Shown in pieces: positions 1 to 11,736 of a stretch of DNA of 64,000 bases. The stretch comes from Sinohyriopsis cumingii (Eukaryota; Mollusca; Bivalvia; Unionida; Unionidae): positions 138,514,493 to 138,578,492 of the forward strand of contig CM068827.1 of NCBI GenBank assembly GCA_028554795.2, in the 5' to 3' direction. Position 1 is the first letter of the stretch; each line of letters begins with the position of its first letter. Position numbers and translations under genes: made by a program. Under the pieces are notes generated by a model that worked only from the letters and a program-made list of their open reading frames with translations, was not told the origin of the DNA and did not search any database.

Positions 1-50
1 ATTTTAGGAACTTTTTAATAAATGTTATGTGCACCATGGAGATAATCTTG

Positions 51-211
51 TAACTGGTTTGTATATTGGACTGGCAAAACAATTTAAACCTAAATGGTTT
101 GTATCTTGGACTGGCAAAACAATTTAAACCCAAATGGTTTGTATCTTGGACTGGCAAAACAATTTAAACCTAACTGGTTTGTATCTTGGACTGGCAAAAC
201 AATTTAAACCT
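51..211. repeat. Minisatellite, about 40 bp x 4
   Basis: Four head-to-tail copies of a unit containing 'ggactggcaaaacaattta', nearly identical to each other. No function is visible. Confidence 0.9.
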
Positions 212-564
212 AAAACAAACCTTAATGAAAACCACCCTAAAATTTTAACATTGAATTGCGCTTCTAACCCCGTATCATGTGTCTGTATTGACAAGATGAA
301 TATTTCATAGCTGTCAACCCTCACAATTTTGGCATGAATTTCACGAGTTTTTCAGCGATTCATGGATTCATGTCGCATGTAAAAAAATCATGAATTCATC
401 AATTCTCAATTATTTTAAATCTTTAATAAAATAACAGATTTCCTGTTAAGTGCTTGTCATGATATCAGCAGTTGCTGAAATGGTCTGTTATTGCCATTCA
501 CAATATTATTAGAACTATAGCCAATTGATAACGTTGGCCCAGTAGCAATCATTTTAGCTTATTT

Positions 565-2613
565 CAGGGTTCCCACAACTATCGGGAAAAAGTTGGGAGA
601 GATGATGACTTTTTCCACACCGTGAAAAGTCATTGTATTTCTCAAATATTGATGAAAGTTGGGAAAAACACAGGCATTTTCCGCCACCACTTGACACCCG
701 AAACAATCACGTAATTGAATCGTAACTAAACTGATCGTGAGTTAAATTTATTGAGTTCTAACCAGAATATTCGGAAGGTGAAGTATGTATCATTTGGGTG
801 CTTGCAATAAACATATATGCTGAGTGAATCCAAATGCTCATTGGATTAGATTAGTATAATTTTATTTTCAAACTCGGCTCGATATCCGTATCTTTCATTA
901 TATAGAAGGTATGAAAACATGGTCATTGCAAAGCGTAGCTGCTTACCGGATGGCCGAGCAACTTAAACGTTGTTAGATTGATTGATAAATGCATGAAATC
1001 GATATGAAAATTACTTATGTTCTCAGAAATTTTGAGTGTTAGACAAGATAAAACTACGGTGTCAATGAAATGTGATCTGGTACTTGCGATTAGCATTGCT
1101 TGTCGCATGAGTACACAAATCTAACAACCCACATTTTCAAATCTTGTAGAGAAAAAAATAAAAAAAATATTAAATGAAAGTCCTATAATGGTTGCAGTAA
1201 AAAGAAAAAAATGAAAGAACACAATATTCTTCATATTTATATATTCTGAGAACAACTTCTGAAGTTTTGTTGTATCACGTGACTACGACATTGACATGTG
1301 CTCTCTGCTTGATAAATCAGACTGGCCAGATTGCTGGTTTTTACAAAAAGTGTCTGACTTTTAATTTAATATAATTGATTTTCTGTACAACAACATTATA
1401 AAGGAGTTTGTTGTTGATATATATTGGACTTCTGATGTCATCATTTGAGATTTATGAAGTCATGTGACTAATAATGCTAATGGCGAGTTCTGCATCAGGT
1501 TTCATCTACACCGTAGTTTTGTCTTGTCTGTCAGCAGATTATAGACATAACGTTTATAATACTTGCCATTTCTGAGAAAATAAATCCTTTTCTTATCGAT
1601 TTCCTGCAGGTATGAGTCGATGTAACATAATAACTTAAGTTTAAATTTGCTAGGCCCACTGGTAAGCAACTAAGATGTGTCGCTACGCACGGTTGCAGCA
1701 AATTCCAAATTTTCAGTATGCAATTGCAATGTCCCCACACCCGAACCTAATGGGGTGCGAATATTTGGAGGAAACCTGGATTAGAAAATGGACTGCTATT
1801 CGTTTTAAGCCATATTTGTAGTACAAATTTTTAAATCTCAGATCTGAAATGAGACATTTTTGTCCCTTGTATTGCATATAAAAAATCTATCAAAAGAGGT
1901 TTGGGGACTGGTTTAATGAATTTCAAGAAGACAAGTTGATTTTACAGAAACTTCAGTCCTTGTTTATACAGCAGTATATAATTTTGAAGGTATTTTGTCA
2001 AAATTTGAATCAACCCGTTTAAAATGTTTTTTAAATGATGGATTTTTAACCAGGTCATCTTAAGGAGATTAGGTTGTTTGAAAAATCTTGTTTGGGATTT
2101 TATTGGCTCAGAGAAATTTAGGTATAAACTCTTTTCATTACAAGACAAGATTTTAATTATTTGCATTTATTGTTTTTTTTTATCTGTAATAGGAAATGTT
2201 TCCTTTCTATAAGATATATATTGCTATAGAATTCTTTAGAATTAAAGATTTGAAAGGAAACAAAACTTATTTATGTTCATTATGTTGTTCCCACTTCGCA
2301 ACGTAATGCAGATCAAAATAAAGTTAAATTTTTATTCTATACATTGAAGTGATTTTGCATGCCATTTTATAGGAATATAATCAAACTTGTTTGTGTGATA
2401 CATTTTGTGGTTTTGTACACAATCATCTTTTTTGACTTAGATATTTTGGAGAGTCAAGAGAAAGAAACATGTTTAGATTTAGAAAATTCATGTTTTGCAA
2501 TCTAAAATGTTTTTCAATTCCAATCAGTAATGATCACATGTGAACCTTGAAAAAATTAATTTCTTCCTGGAAAAACCCTGGAAATTTATCTTTAGAAATG
2601 TGTGAGAACCTTG
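565..2613. mobile_element. Non-autonomous DNA transposon, copy A
   Basis: The left end reads CAGGGTTCCCAC and the right end, on the opposite strand, reads CAAGGTTCTCAC, giving imperfect terminal inverted repeats. The 6 bp flanking each end are identical (ttattt at 559-564 and 2614-2619), consistent with a 6-bp target duplication. The flank is AT-rich, so chance agreement is possible. No transposase frame survives inside. The sequence is homologous to 30710-32798, which has the same ends, and to 8540-9670, a partial copy. The CAGGG terminus suggests a hAT-related origin, but that is inference. Confidence 0.75.
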
Positions 2614-2744
2614 TTATTTTAATCTATATGTATAAAGTAGTTTTATAGTTACTTTTGAGAGAAACTGGGGCCTAACCGGAAGTTTGCTATGAGCATGTCC
2701 CACCAACACTGATTTGAATTGCCGTTCGGCATCGCATCTTGAAA

Positions 2745-3109
2745 ATGTCTTCACCATCAAGGAAAAATAACAGTATTGCACAAAAATTGAAGTTTATTTT
2801 GGAATATTCCAAAATTGGCCATTCATTCAGTCATCAAACACCGATATGCATCATGCTTTTTGCACACAGTGTGCCACAACTTTTAGCATTGGGCATGGTG
2901 GCAGAGACGATGTAAGAAAGCACATTGGTAGCAAAAAGCACATGGAGGTTGGGAAACTTAAGAACTCGCAGCAGATTTCAGCTCTGGAATATTTTAAGTC
3001 CTTGACGGACAACCTGCAAGCTACCAATGCTGAAGCATTGTTTGTGAGTTTTCTTGTTAAGCACAATCTACCTTTATCAGCTGGAGACCATGCTAAACTT
3101 TTGTTCTGA
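2745..3109 (+). pseudogene. hAT-like transposase N-terminal relic
   Basis: A frame beginning at 2846 contains FCTQCATTFSIGHGG, RKHIGSKKHME and a segment ending HNLPLSAGDHAKLLF. This is the BED-like CxxC...HxxxxxH zinc finger and following segment typical of a hAT-derived transposon protein family. An ATG at 2745 with a lysine-rich N-terminus is in a different frame, so the start is frameshifted, and the frame stops at 3109 just after the conserved block. It lies outside the TIRs of the adjacent element. A C-terminal piece of what is probably the same family is at 34935-35347. Confidence 0.65.
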
Positions 3110-3307
3110 CAAAAATTCTGGACTTGAAGATAGCTTCATGAATCCATGTCATAATTCACTCATTTTTATCCCTATTTTCTCTAATTGCGAGCCTAGAGGG
3201 TTGGCAGCTATGATACTCTCAGGAATGTGTTTGCGTTGGTTTTATCAGTGTCAGTATCAGTCATTTGAATCACCTTTTTGGATAATTCTGTTGATAAACT
3301 GTTGTCA

Positions 3308-3601
3308 ACTGCTCCGGTGGCCTAGTGGTTAGAGCATCCACCTCAGATGTGGGAGGTTTCAGGTTCGAATCCCAGCCAAATCATAGCAAAGACCTATAAA
3401 AATGGTAATAACAGCTGCCTCACTTGGTGCTCAGCATTAAGAGGTTAGTGTTAGAACTGGTTGGCCTGGTGTCGGGATAATGTGACTGGGCAAGACATGA
3501 CTTAGGCATTGCTAGGCATCACTGTAAACTGCCACATTAAAGAGATCATAGCTATATGACTGAATTTTTTTAAATGCTGTGTTAAAAATCCAAGTCATAG
3601 A
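3308..3601 (+). mobile_element. tRNA-derived SINE, family 1, copy 1
   Basis: A tRNA-like head carries an A box (ggcctagtggttagagc) and a B box (ggttcgaatcc), followed by a unique body and a tail ending near 'ttaaaaatccaagtcat'. Further copies in this window lie at 9271, 26730 and 50678, one is reversed at 23171, and there is a 3' fragment at 26437. Family assignment rests on this internal alignment. Confidence 0.9.
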
Positions 3602-4599
3602 AACTGTTATGTATATTTAATTTAATTATTTGTTTGTTTGTTTAAATTTTTTGTATTATTCCATTACATGTTATTGTAAGGTAACATTGTTTACTGGATT
3701 TGTCATTTTCCAGCAATTCAGTTCTGATTGACCTGACTGTTATAATAATAGAAACACTGTATCCAGTTTATGACCTTGATTCAAAAACAGGAGCAGTTCT
3801 GGTAAACAAGTTTTATTATTATTCTTTCCCAGAGTAAGAACCATTGATTTCAATTAAGGCCATACTGCGTGTACGTGATGTTAGGCATGTTAAAAGCTTC
3901 AGATTTGTTCTGGAAGGATGACCGTGTGACCCCCATCTGGGAATCTGTTTTGTGTCTTTGGGCTTCAAACTTTTGACAAGTTGTGTTGTAACCAGTTTGG
4001 GCATTGATTTTTTTAATTGAAATTATTGGATTTCAAGTGATTATTTTCTCTGGAAATACTAGTGCTCTAAATTAATTCTTGGACAAGGGCATTTATTGAA
4101 ATTTATACAGCATTCAAAAACTGGAATAATATTTTCTGTGATTCAACAAGAGACTGTTGACAATGTATCACTTTGCTGACTATTAATGATGTCATCGTCT
4201 TCCATTTTAGATTTTGTTGTGATTCGAATCCAGTTTCATTCAGGACTTTATATTACTAAGACTTCTATTTTTTTAGTTCCTGGATTGTTTTTGGATTTGA
4301 TTTGTAAAACCGTAAGTTCTTTTTTCTCATTTTTCACTTGATATTCTAGGGAAAAAAGTATTTGTTACGTTTGTTGCCTGTTGTCTTCACTTTTTTCCTG
4401 TTACTTTTTGTAAGAGCCTGGACTCGTAAAACACACACACACATAAACATGGGTCATGGTCATGTTGCAGTTCATTAGCTTTGCAAACCAAAGCATATCA
4501 CTGATTTCACTATTGCAACTGGATGCAGATGATGAGAATTTCAAAGATGGTCTGATGTCACCATGTGACAACTGTTGGATAGCACATGCAGTTGAACAC

Positions 4600-4765
4600 T
4601 GTCTAAAAATGATCTGCAATCTCCAGGTAACAGATGTTTGGTAGTTTTATATGCTGTTAAAACATTGTGTAAAGATGGTCTGCAATCTACAGGTAACAGA
4701 TGTTTGGTAGTTTTATATGCTGTTAAAACATTGTGTAAAGATGGTCTGCAATCTCAATGTGACAG
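4600..4765. repeat. Tandem repeat, about 64 bp x 2-3
   Basis: A unit spanning 'gtctgcaatct..aggtaacagatgtttggtagttttatatgctg' occurs twice almost exactly, with a third decayed copy. Intronic. Confidence 0.75.
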
Positions 4766-5094
4766 CTGGTGTGTAGTTTTTTTTATGCCATTCAACATGT
4801 AAAGATACTGCATCTCCACATGACAGGTAGTGGATGGTTTTGTATGGTTTTAATCATCCAAAAGACTTGAACTTGTGTGCTGTTAAAATTTCATTTCTAT
4901 GCAAGATTAGAATAAAACACTTTGTTTCAATTCTGTATTTATTTTTAACTTCTTGAGAATTAGTTCTGTTGTTGTCATTCTTTTTGTGCATAAAATAGTT
5001 ACATGTATTCAGAACTGGAGTAATATAAAATGTAAAACACTAGAAGAAGATTGATATGACTTTAGTATCAGATTATAGTAAATAATCATTTGGA

Positions 5095-5640
5095 GCCTTT
5101 AATCATTTACAGGTATGTAAAATTGAATTTATAAATGCTTTAAACTGATTATTATTTCAGTTTATCATTTACAGGTCATTAGATTATTTATATATGCAAA
5201 CAAATTAAATATTATTTCAGTGTATCATTTATGGGTAATTGTATCATTTACAAGTGCATAAAATTGAATATTATTTCAGTGTATCATTTTCAGGTCATTG
5301 TGTCATTTACAAATGCCTAAAATTGAATATAATTTCAGTGTATCATTTACATGCAGTTGTATCATTTATAAATGCTTAAAACTGAATATTATTTCAGTTT
5401 ATCATTTACAGGTCATTAGATTATTTATATATGCAAACAAATTAAATATTATTTCAGTGTATCATTTATGCGTAATTGTATCATTTACAGGTATATAAAA
5501 TTGAATATTATTTCAGTGAATCATTTATGGGTAATTTTGTATCATTTACATGTATGTAAAATTTAACATTATTTCATTGTAGCATTTTCAGGTATTTAGA
5601 ATTTATTTCAGTATAAAATCTACTGGTATGTAAAATTGAA
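5095..5640 (+). repeat. About 60-bp array of acceptor-like units abutting an exon
   Basis: Eight or nine units with a period near 60 bp each contain 'atttcagtgtatcattta'-like sequence, at about 5153, 5213, 5273, 5331, 5392, 5451, 5511 and 5571. The array ends at the true splice acceptor (5648), whose junction (tttcag then tgtggcattta) resembles the unit. The array therefore probably grew by duplication of the intron/exon boundary and leaves a series of decoy acceptors. Confidence 0.85.
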
Positions 5641-5648
5641 TATTTCAG

Positions 5649-5844
5649 TGTGGCATTTATGAAGATGCCAATCTAACTCTAAGTCCAGACCAAACAGAGT
5701 ATGTGAAGTACCAGCTGATGAACGATGAGGTGGGACCTACTAACGGACAACCCATGTTTTACAACAGTAACCTGGTTCTTAACAAAATTATCACTGTCTT
5801 CAATATCACTGGCAAAAGAGATACTTTGTTCCTGGTATCATCTA
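5649..5844 (+). CDS. Semaphorin-like gene, exon: late Sema domain
   Basis: The exon is bounded by tttcag/ and /gtaagt. It starts in phase 0 and ends in phase 1. The translation begins CGIYEDANLTLS and contains YQLMNDEVGPTNGQPMFY and LNKIITVFNITGKRDTLFLVSS. This matches the late blades of a semaphorin Sema domain, where a short 'LMN..V.P..G.P.F' segment precedes a strand ending in a hydrophobic 'LFL' motif. The next exon completes the motif in frame. Upstream exons are outside the window. A plexin or Met-type Sema domain is less likely because an Ig exon follows the PSI domain. Confidence 0.8.
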
Positions 5845-7675
5845 GTAAGTTATTTTTCTTTGAACTTATGTTGAAAGTTGCTTCAGAAGAAATAATTATC
5901 TCTGCTGTCCCTAATGAAGAATTCATTATACAGCATAATTTTGTATCGCCTTTGTTGCAGTCTTGTCTGCTTAATATGTATTTGTTTATCCAACTGTAAT
6001 TTGAACTCAGTGTCAGGCAGTGTATCCCCCAGGGGTGTAAAATTGAGGGTACAAAAAACCCCTAGGTGTCAAAACTGGGGGTCAAATAAAAAATGTGGGG
6101 GTCAAAAAAATACTGACAAATTTTCATACGACTCGTACTTTTTCAGCTTGAAGTAGGATACTGCAACGTGCACAACATGCTCTCTCTCTCTCTCTCTAAA
6201 CATACAAATATACCAACATGCACAATTAACAAACAAATGCATTGTCCATTTAAAGAATAATTGTATTAGTTCATTTTTCTTTTAAAGTCGTACTTTTAAC
6301 AGTCTCCTCAAGCAGTATTATAGCCCAACACATTACATATAAGCCAATACAGAAAGCCAAATAAATCTTTTTAACGAAATGGGAGTTAATTTACTGCCTT
6401 TCATAAAATGTATACTATCATAGGTTTCATTGTACTTCATCCTACAACACATTTATTCAAATATCCAGGAGGATAATGATTCATCTTCTTTCTAATAAGT
6501 TACACTTGAACATTAAGATCTTTCTTTTATTGCAGCAAAAGTTAAAAACAAACAAAATCTGCAATGACCCACTGACTTTGTAATCCAAAAAACGCATTTG
6601 TCTCTGCAAGTTTACTGATTTCATTGTTGTGAAATCATGTCTTAGGTTATGATGTGTTCTCCAGATATCTTATGGCAAACGAGGGCAGATTTTTGAAAAT
6701 TCTAAAATCCTGTCACGAAAAGATTATTCACTTTTGCAGTCTTTGCAATCACGCAATCAGAAGTCGCACTGGTAATCATAATGAATGTGCCGTATTCCAG
6801 TCAAGGGAATTATTTTCTTCATTTTTCATTAAAGTTAGTTCCACAGTTACTCTTTTGTGTTCTGCTTCTTTCACTTTCTTCGCTAATGCATTTTAGTGCA
6901 TAACGTTTTAATCTGGTGATCACTTTCTAGTGCAACAAGCCTTGAGATTAAACATCTAGATGACAGCTTGCTGAGCTCGATGGAAATCGCGAGAAGCTTG
7001 TGAGATTAAGGGAAGCTACTCTGTCATAACATTGCCTATGCTAGTCTGGTTCATTGTTTTATATGTTCCCTGTGTTGCACTTTGCTATACGAATAGAGGA
7101 GCGCAAGGCAGGGAGCAAACAAAGCGAGGAACCAGTCAATGCCTATACTCGAAGTATATACGATGCCATACATCGTCCAATGCATTGGGTATTAAATAAA
7201 TCCTGATAATATTATGAAAATCCTTTGCGTTAAAGAAACACACGGCAACAACATGTGTGCGTCAATTTTCTCCAGCGTGCGTCCCTGACGCACAATTGTG
7301 CGTAAAGGGAAACACTGATGTCAGGGATGAGGCTATTAAGATGGTCAATACTTGACTTGTTTTTCTGTCCAAAGGTTTTATGCTTTAGCCTATTAGTGTT
7401 TGGTTGATTCTGTTTTTTCATGTACATTATGCAGACATGATTTTTCTCCATTTTAAAGTGGAATTCTGCTTTTCTCCTGACGTGAATCCGATTTTTCTTG
7501 TTTATAGTCCATTTTTTATCATCTCCGATCCGGTTTTTTAAAAACAGTCTGTTCAGTCACATTCTGCAACAACCCTTGTAATGTATTCATTCCATATATT
7601 AGTTAGCCCAACGACTCTCATAAAGAGTATTCTGATTGGTCAAAAGTTTCAATTCATCCAATAAATATTCGTCTA

Positions 7676-8208
7676 ATGGAAACTGATGGCAGTGGAAAGA
7701 AGAAGCGTGCTTGCAGCACACAAACACAAAAATGGTGTCCCGAGTTGAACGTATGGAAATGGGAATGGCTGGAGCAAAAAGTTGACAGAAATTTAGTTGG
7801 TCAGTTTATAAGAAAACTGAACGCTAGAGGTCTGGCATTTTGTGACCTCAGTTCTACATCAATTGTGGTTGGAAGATTTTGGAATGGCACCTACAAAAGA
7901 AGCTGCATATGGAAAAAATGAAGCTTAGAAGGCATCTGGAAAAAAGTGCAATTAATTACTATAAGAAGAAAGATTTCTTGCACAAGAGAACATGTAGCTC
8001 TCTGTCTGAATATGCATACTGCATGTCTCCAATACCAGCAACAGCTTGGAAGGAAGAAAGGCTCTCATTGAGAAGGAAAAGAAACGATTGCACATTGAGC
8101 CGAAAATTTCAGTCAAAAAGGAAGGCTAAACAAATCTTTGCCAAAGCCGCAAAAAGAGCTCGACTGGAATATCAACATGTTGTGTCCATTGGAGAAAAAG
8201 ACAAGTGA
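7676..8208 (+). pseudogene. Degenerate transposon-type basic ORF
   Basis: Two overlapping open frames carry QKWCPELNVWKWEWLEQ, LVGQFIRKLNARGLAFCDL and then, in another frame, a lysine/arginine-rich segment. The 'F..KL...G.A.CDL' part resembles zinc-finger transposon-derived proteins. The cysteine/histidine ligands that should follow are missing and the frame breaks near 7880-7920. It is immediately upstream of the partial DNA transposon copy and may have travelled with it. Function is not assignable. Confidence 0.4.
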
Positions 8209-8539
8209 ATGTATGTGATAATTCTTATATAGTTGATGTACTTGGGTGTTTATTTTACAGATTTGTTATGAAAAGAGAGTAGTATAATATATTTGCTGCA
8301 AAAATTGAGAAATTATTTTGACTTAATTAGGATGTGAACACTTAGATGCACATGAAATAACTTAAGCACCAGTAGTATTGGAGAACAAATTCATGTGACA
8401 ATAAATGCTGTGAAGTTATTCAAGTCAAGTTGAAATTTTTTGGAAGGTTTGTAAGTTTTTCAAATGATTATTTTGTTATATATTATGATCACAAGTTGCC
8501 CCAGGAGCAGTTTTTTATGATTGTAAAATGCATTTCATA

Positions 8540-9670
8540 CATGGAAGGTATGAAAACAAGTCTAGCATCACAAGAGGCCAGCGTGGTGGCAAAGCCTAAC
8601 TGCTCACTGCATGGTATTGCAAACATTAAAAGTTAGATCAAGTGATGCATGCATGAAGTCAATATGAAAATTACTTATTTTCTCAGAAATTGGGAGTATT
8701 AAAATCGTTATGTCTTTAATCTGCTGAAAGACAAGATAAAACCACATTGTTGATGAAATGTGACCTGGTACTCGGGATTTCCATTGCTAGTGACATGAGT
8801 ACACAAATCCACATTTTCAAATGTTGCAGAGAAAAGTAAAAAAATATTAAATGAAAGTCGTATAATGGCTGTAGTAAAAATACAAAAATGAAAGAAAACA
8901 ATATTCTTCATATTTATATATTCCAAGAACAACTTCTGGAGTTTTGTTGTATCACGTGACTACCACGTTGACATGTGCTCTCTGCTTGATAAATCAGACT
9001 GGCCAGATTGCTGGTTTTTACAGAAAGTATCTGACTTTCATTTAATATAATTGAATTTCTGTACAACATTTTAAAGGAGTTTCTTGTTGATATCACGTTG
9101 TCGTCATTTGAAATTTGTGTAGTCATGTGACTAGCAATGCAAATGACGAGTACTGAGTCAGGTTTCATCTATGCCATAGTTTTTCTCTTGTCTATCAGCG
9201 GATTAATGACATGATTATAACATTTGCCATTTCTGAGAAAATAAATCACTTTTTGTGAATTTCATGCAGGAACTGCTCTGGTGGCCTAGTGGTTAGAGCG
9301 TCTGCCTCAGATTCAGGAGGTCGCGGGTTCAATCCCCAGACGAGTCATACCAAAGACTTTCAGAAATGGTACTAACAGCTGCCTCGCTTGGCGCTCAGCA
9401 TTAAGAGATTAGTGTTAGGTCTGGTCAGCCTGATGTCAGGATAATGTTACAGGTGAGACATCTTTACGATATGACTGAAAAATTGTTAAAGCTACATTAA
9501 AAATCAAAGTCATACACACATTTCATGCAGGTTTGAGTTGATATAAGTTTAAACTTTCTAGGCCCCCTGGTAAGCGACTACCAAATGTCGCTACCACACG
9601 GTGGCAACAAATTCCAAATTTTTTATATGCAATTGCAATGACCCACACACCCCAACCTAAATGTCCAAAT
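8540..9670. mobile_element. DNA transposon, partial copy B
   Basis: Aligns with about 905-1740 of the element at 565-2613, including 'gttttgttgtatcacgtgac' and 'ttctgagaaaataaatc'. Neither terminal inverted repeat is present. A SINE has inserted at 9271-9520. The two other copies (near 1600 and 31745) show the empty site. Confidence 0.8.
9271..9520 (+). mobile_element. tRNA SINE family 1, copy 2 (nested)
   Basis: The SINE body is flanked by a perfect 11-bp target duplication, tttcatgcagg, at 9260-9270 and 9521-9531. It lies inside the partial DNA transposon. The homologous positions in the other two transposon copies lack it, so it inserted after that transposon spread. A box (ggcctagtggttagagc) and B box (gggttcaatcc) are both present. 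Confidence 0.93.
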
Positions 9671-10834
9671 ATGACAAATAAATCTTAAAATACATGGCAC
9701 TCCAAATTTATTCCAGCTATAATGTACAATTTGTGTTTTTATGCTTAATGTATTTAAGCATACTTGACTCTTTTTATGTATACAATGTTTGTTCATATGG
9801 AGAGCCTCAGGGTAATTGACCAAGTTACCATCACAAAGTAAAGTATTTATTATTGTTTATTATTGTAATTATTATTATTATCACTATTATTGTTTATCAG
9901 TTCCAGTGTGAGATGGTATTAGGTCATGCATGTTGACCTTAAGAAGAATGATATCTGTACTATAACATCAATACCATTAGTTGTACATCATAAACCTAGA
10001 CTAAACTTGGAAGATGGCTTGCACTTCAGGCAAGGTACAACACTTTTAAATACTTAGGTCAGAGGTCAATATCACAGTGACTGGAGAAAAAAAAATGGCT
10101 TCTGCACAAAGTTATTGACCATGTACCATTCAGTTAGTGGATGACCGGCTGCATTGGGTTGAAAGAAGTCTATTTTTTGGGGTAGAAAGCCAAAGTTTAA
10201 GGTCACCGTGTCTTCTCAGGTGATAGCAGCAAACCATATGTGTATGTCTATGATATACCAATGATTTCCTTTTCATTGGCTGACATAAAATTTATAAATT
10301 TGATCTTGACATCTTTGAATTAAGTTTAGTTGGTGACATGTTTGTTGATTGTTCGATAAAATATAGTATGCAAACATAACATAGAGAACTTTGAATTTTA
10401 CTTCCTAAAGGTGTTCATTTTACAGTTTCATCCATAAACAAATCAAAGACAATTTGACATAATTATATTGTAGAATATCCTATATGCAAGGTTCAATTGA
10501 TCAGTTGCCTGTCAAAGCAGTTGTACTGCTGCAGATGTATGTCAAATACATGGATTTAAGGAGCCTGTTTGTGTGTGATCATTGAGATTGTGGGGTGAAA
10601 TTTTGGTTTATGTGTTAATAATGATAGGCACATTAAGCTTCGTTTCATTCCCCATTTAATGCCTCCCACATAATAGTCTTAATGATATTGGTGAGCCAAG
10701 CAACAGGTTAATCAAGATATTGTTTGAAGTGTGAACATATGCTGCTAAGCCTAATTATTCAGTTTGATCAAACAATGGGGAGATGCTGGCATATTCGTGT
10801 TACAGAAATCAGAAATGTTTTTTTGTTTTTTTAG

Positions 10835-10953
10835 ATGATGGATATATTTACAAGATTTTACTGGATAACAGAGCCAATCCACTTAAATCTGTGATGTTGA
10901 CAGGGTATGAAGTCTATCCAGACCACAGGCCAATATGGAATATAAAACTTGCA
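10835..10953 (+). CDS. Semaphorin-like gene, exon: last Sema blade
   Basis: Acceptor tttttttag/ and donor /gtaagt. The exon enters in phase 1 and leaves in phase 0. The frame reads DGYIYKILLDNRANPLKS and then TGYEVYPDHRPIWNIKLA. Joined to the previous exon this gives the common Sema-domain arrangement of a hydrophobic strand ('LFLVSS') followed by an 'xDGYIYKI' strand, then a variable loop and a return strand. Confidence 0.8.
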
Positions 10954-11247
10954 GTAAGTGTAGGTTGATCTAATCCATCCATCAAATTATGTATCTTCAG
11001 GTATGTCCATTCATCTGTTCACCTTTAAAGTGGTACATTCTCATACACTGAGTATAAAGTTTACAAGTAGATGCCAAGTTTTGCCCTTCAAAATGCATGT
11101 TTGAGTATCCGGTTTATCAGAAAAAGATAAACAAAGGAATGTTTTGTTCACAGTGCATCAGAAATGGGCTGCATTTTGGAATTTTGTGTCCATATCAGGG
11201 CCCCAGGTGTTATGGGCTGCATTTTGGAATTTTGTGTTCATATCAGG

Positions 11248-11465
11248 GCCCCAGGTGTTAGGTGGTCTAATGTGCTTGCCTTTATCGATCACTGCCATCT
11301 AACCTTGGTTTGAGTCTTTGGCTTGGCCAATGTGGGTATGTGTGAAAGTTTGCCAGTAGCTTCCTGTGGGTCATTGGTTCTTACCGGGGTTTTCCCTGAT
11401 TCTTCCTCAACCAGGTATATTGGTCTCCATGTATAGTCGTATGCTGAGAAATGGGATTAAATCCA
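11248..11465 (+). mobile_element. tRNA-like SINE, family 2, diverged copy
   Basis: Shares 'gatcactgccatct', a gtttgagtct B-box-like segment, 'aatgtgggtatgtg', 'gccagtagctt' and a final 'aaatgg..ttaaa' with the better copies at 23793-24039 and 50926-51148. It is the most diverged of the three and lacks a clear CAA-repeat tail. Confidence 0.75.
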
Positions 11466-11605
11466 AAATAACACAACATAGTGTATCAGAAAAGGGTTGC
11501 ACTAAAGAATGTTATGTTCATTGTTTATCAGAAAATTGCTTTACTATTGAATTTTGTATTCAGAGTGTATCAGAAAAGGGCTATACTAAGGAATTTTGTG
11601 TTTAA
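11460..11605 (+). repeat. Short tandem repeat, about 45 bp x 3
   Basis: Three imperfect copies of 'gtatcagaaaagggttgcac..aagaatgttatgttca'; a related unit lies near 11140-11165. Intronic; no function seen. Confidence 0.7.
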
Positions 11606-11736
11606 GATTATTTGTTGAAGTTGTCATGGAAGTCAACTTTGACTTACGGAGTGTTTATTTTGTTGAAATCATGGAGATGTAATAACTTAGTGTAAAGACG
11701 TAAGTAGTGATAAAATAAATCTGTTGGGTTTAATAA

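Larger units (their letters stand above)
1..5648 (+). other. Intron (5' part cut by window edge)
   Basis: Non-coding sequence upstream of the first visible semaphorin-like exon. It holds a 40-bp tandem repeat, a TIR-bounded DNA transposon, a hAT-like ORF relic, a SINE and a 60-bp tandem array ending at the splice acceptor. I see no further Sema exon here. Short open frames elsewhere in it have no recognisable domain. Confidence 0.6.
5845..10834 (+). other. Intron
   Basis: A 5 kb intron. It contains a short (TC)n run near 6181-6198, a degenerate transposon-type ORF (7676-8208), a partial DNA transposon copy with a SINE nested inside it (8540-9670), and otherwise AT-rich sequence without recognisable genes. 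About 6000-6140 is a G/A-rich stretch with 'gggggtcaaa' repeats of no clear function. Confidence 0.6.

Noticed and set aside
61..215. CRISPR array
   Set aside because: Head-to-tail repeats without unique spacers in an animal genome; an ordinary minisatellite. The same applies to the other arrays in the window.
3311..3385. Functional tRNA gene
   Set aside because: A and B boxes are present, but the region does not fold as a complete tRNA. The same sequence with a long tail recurs several times in the window, so it is a SINE head.
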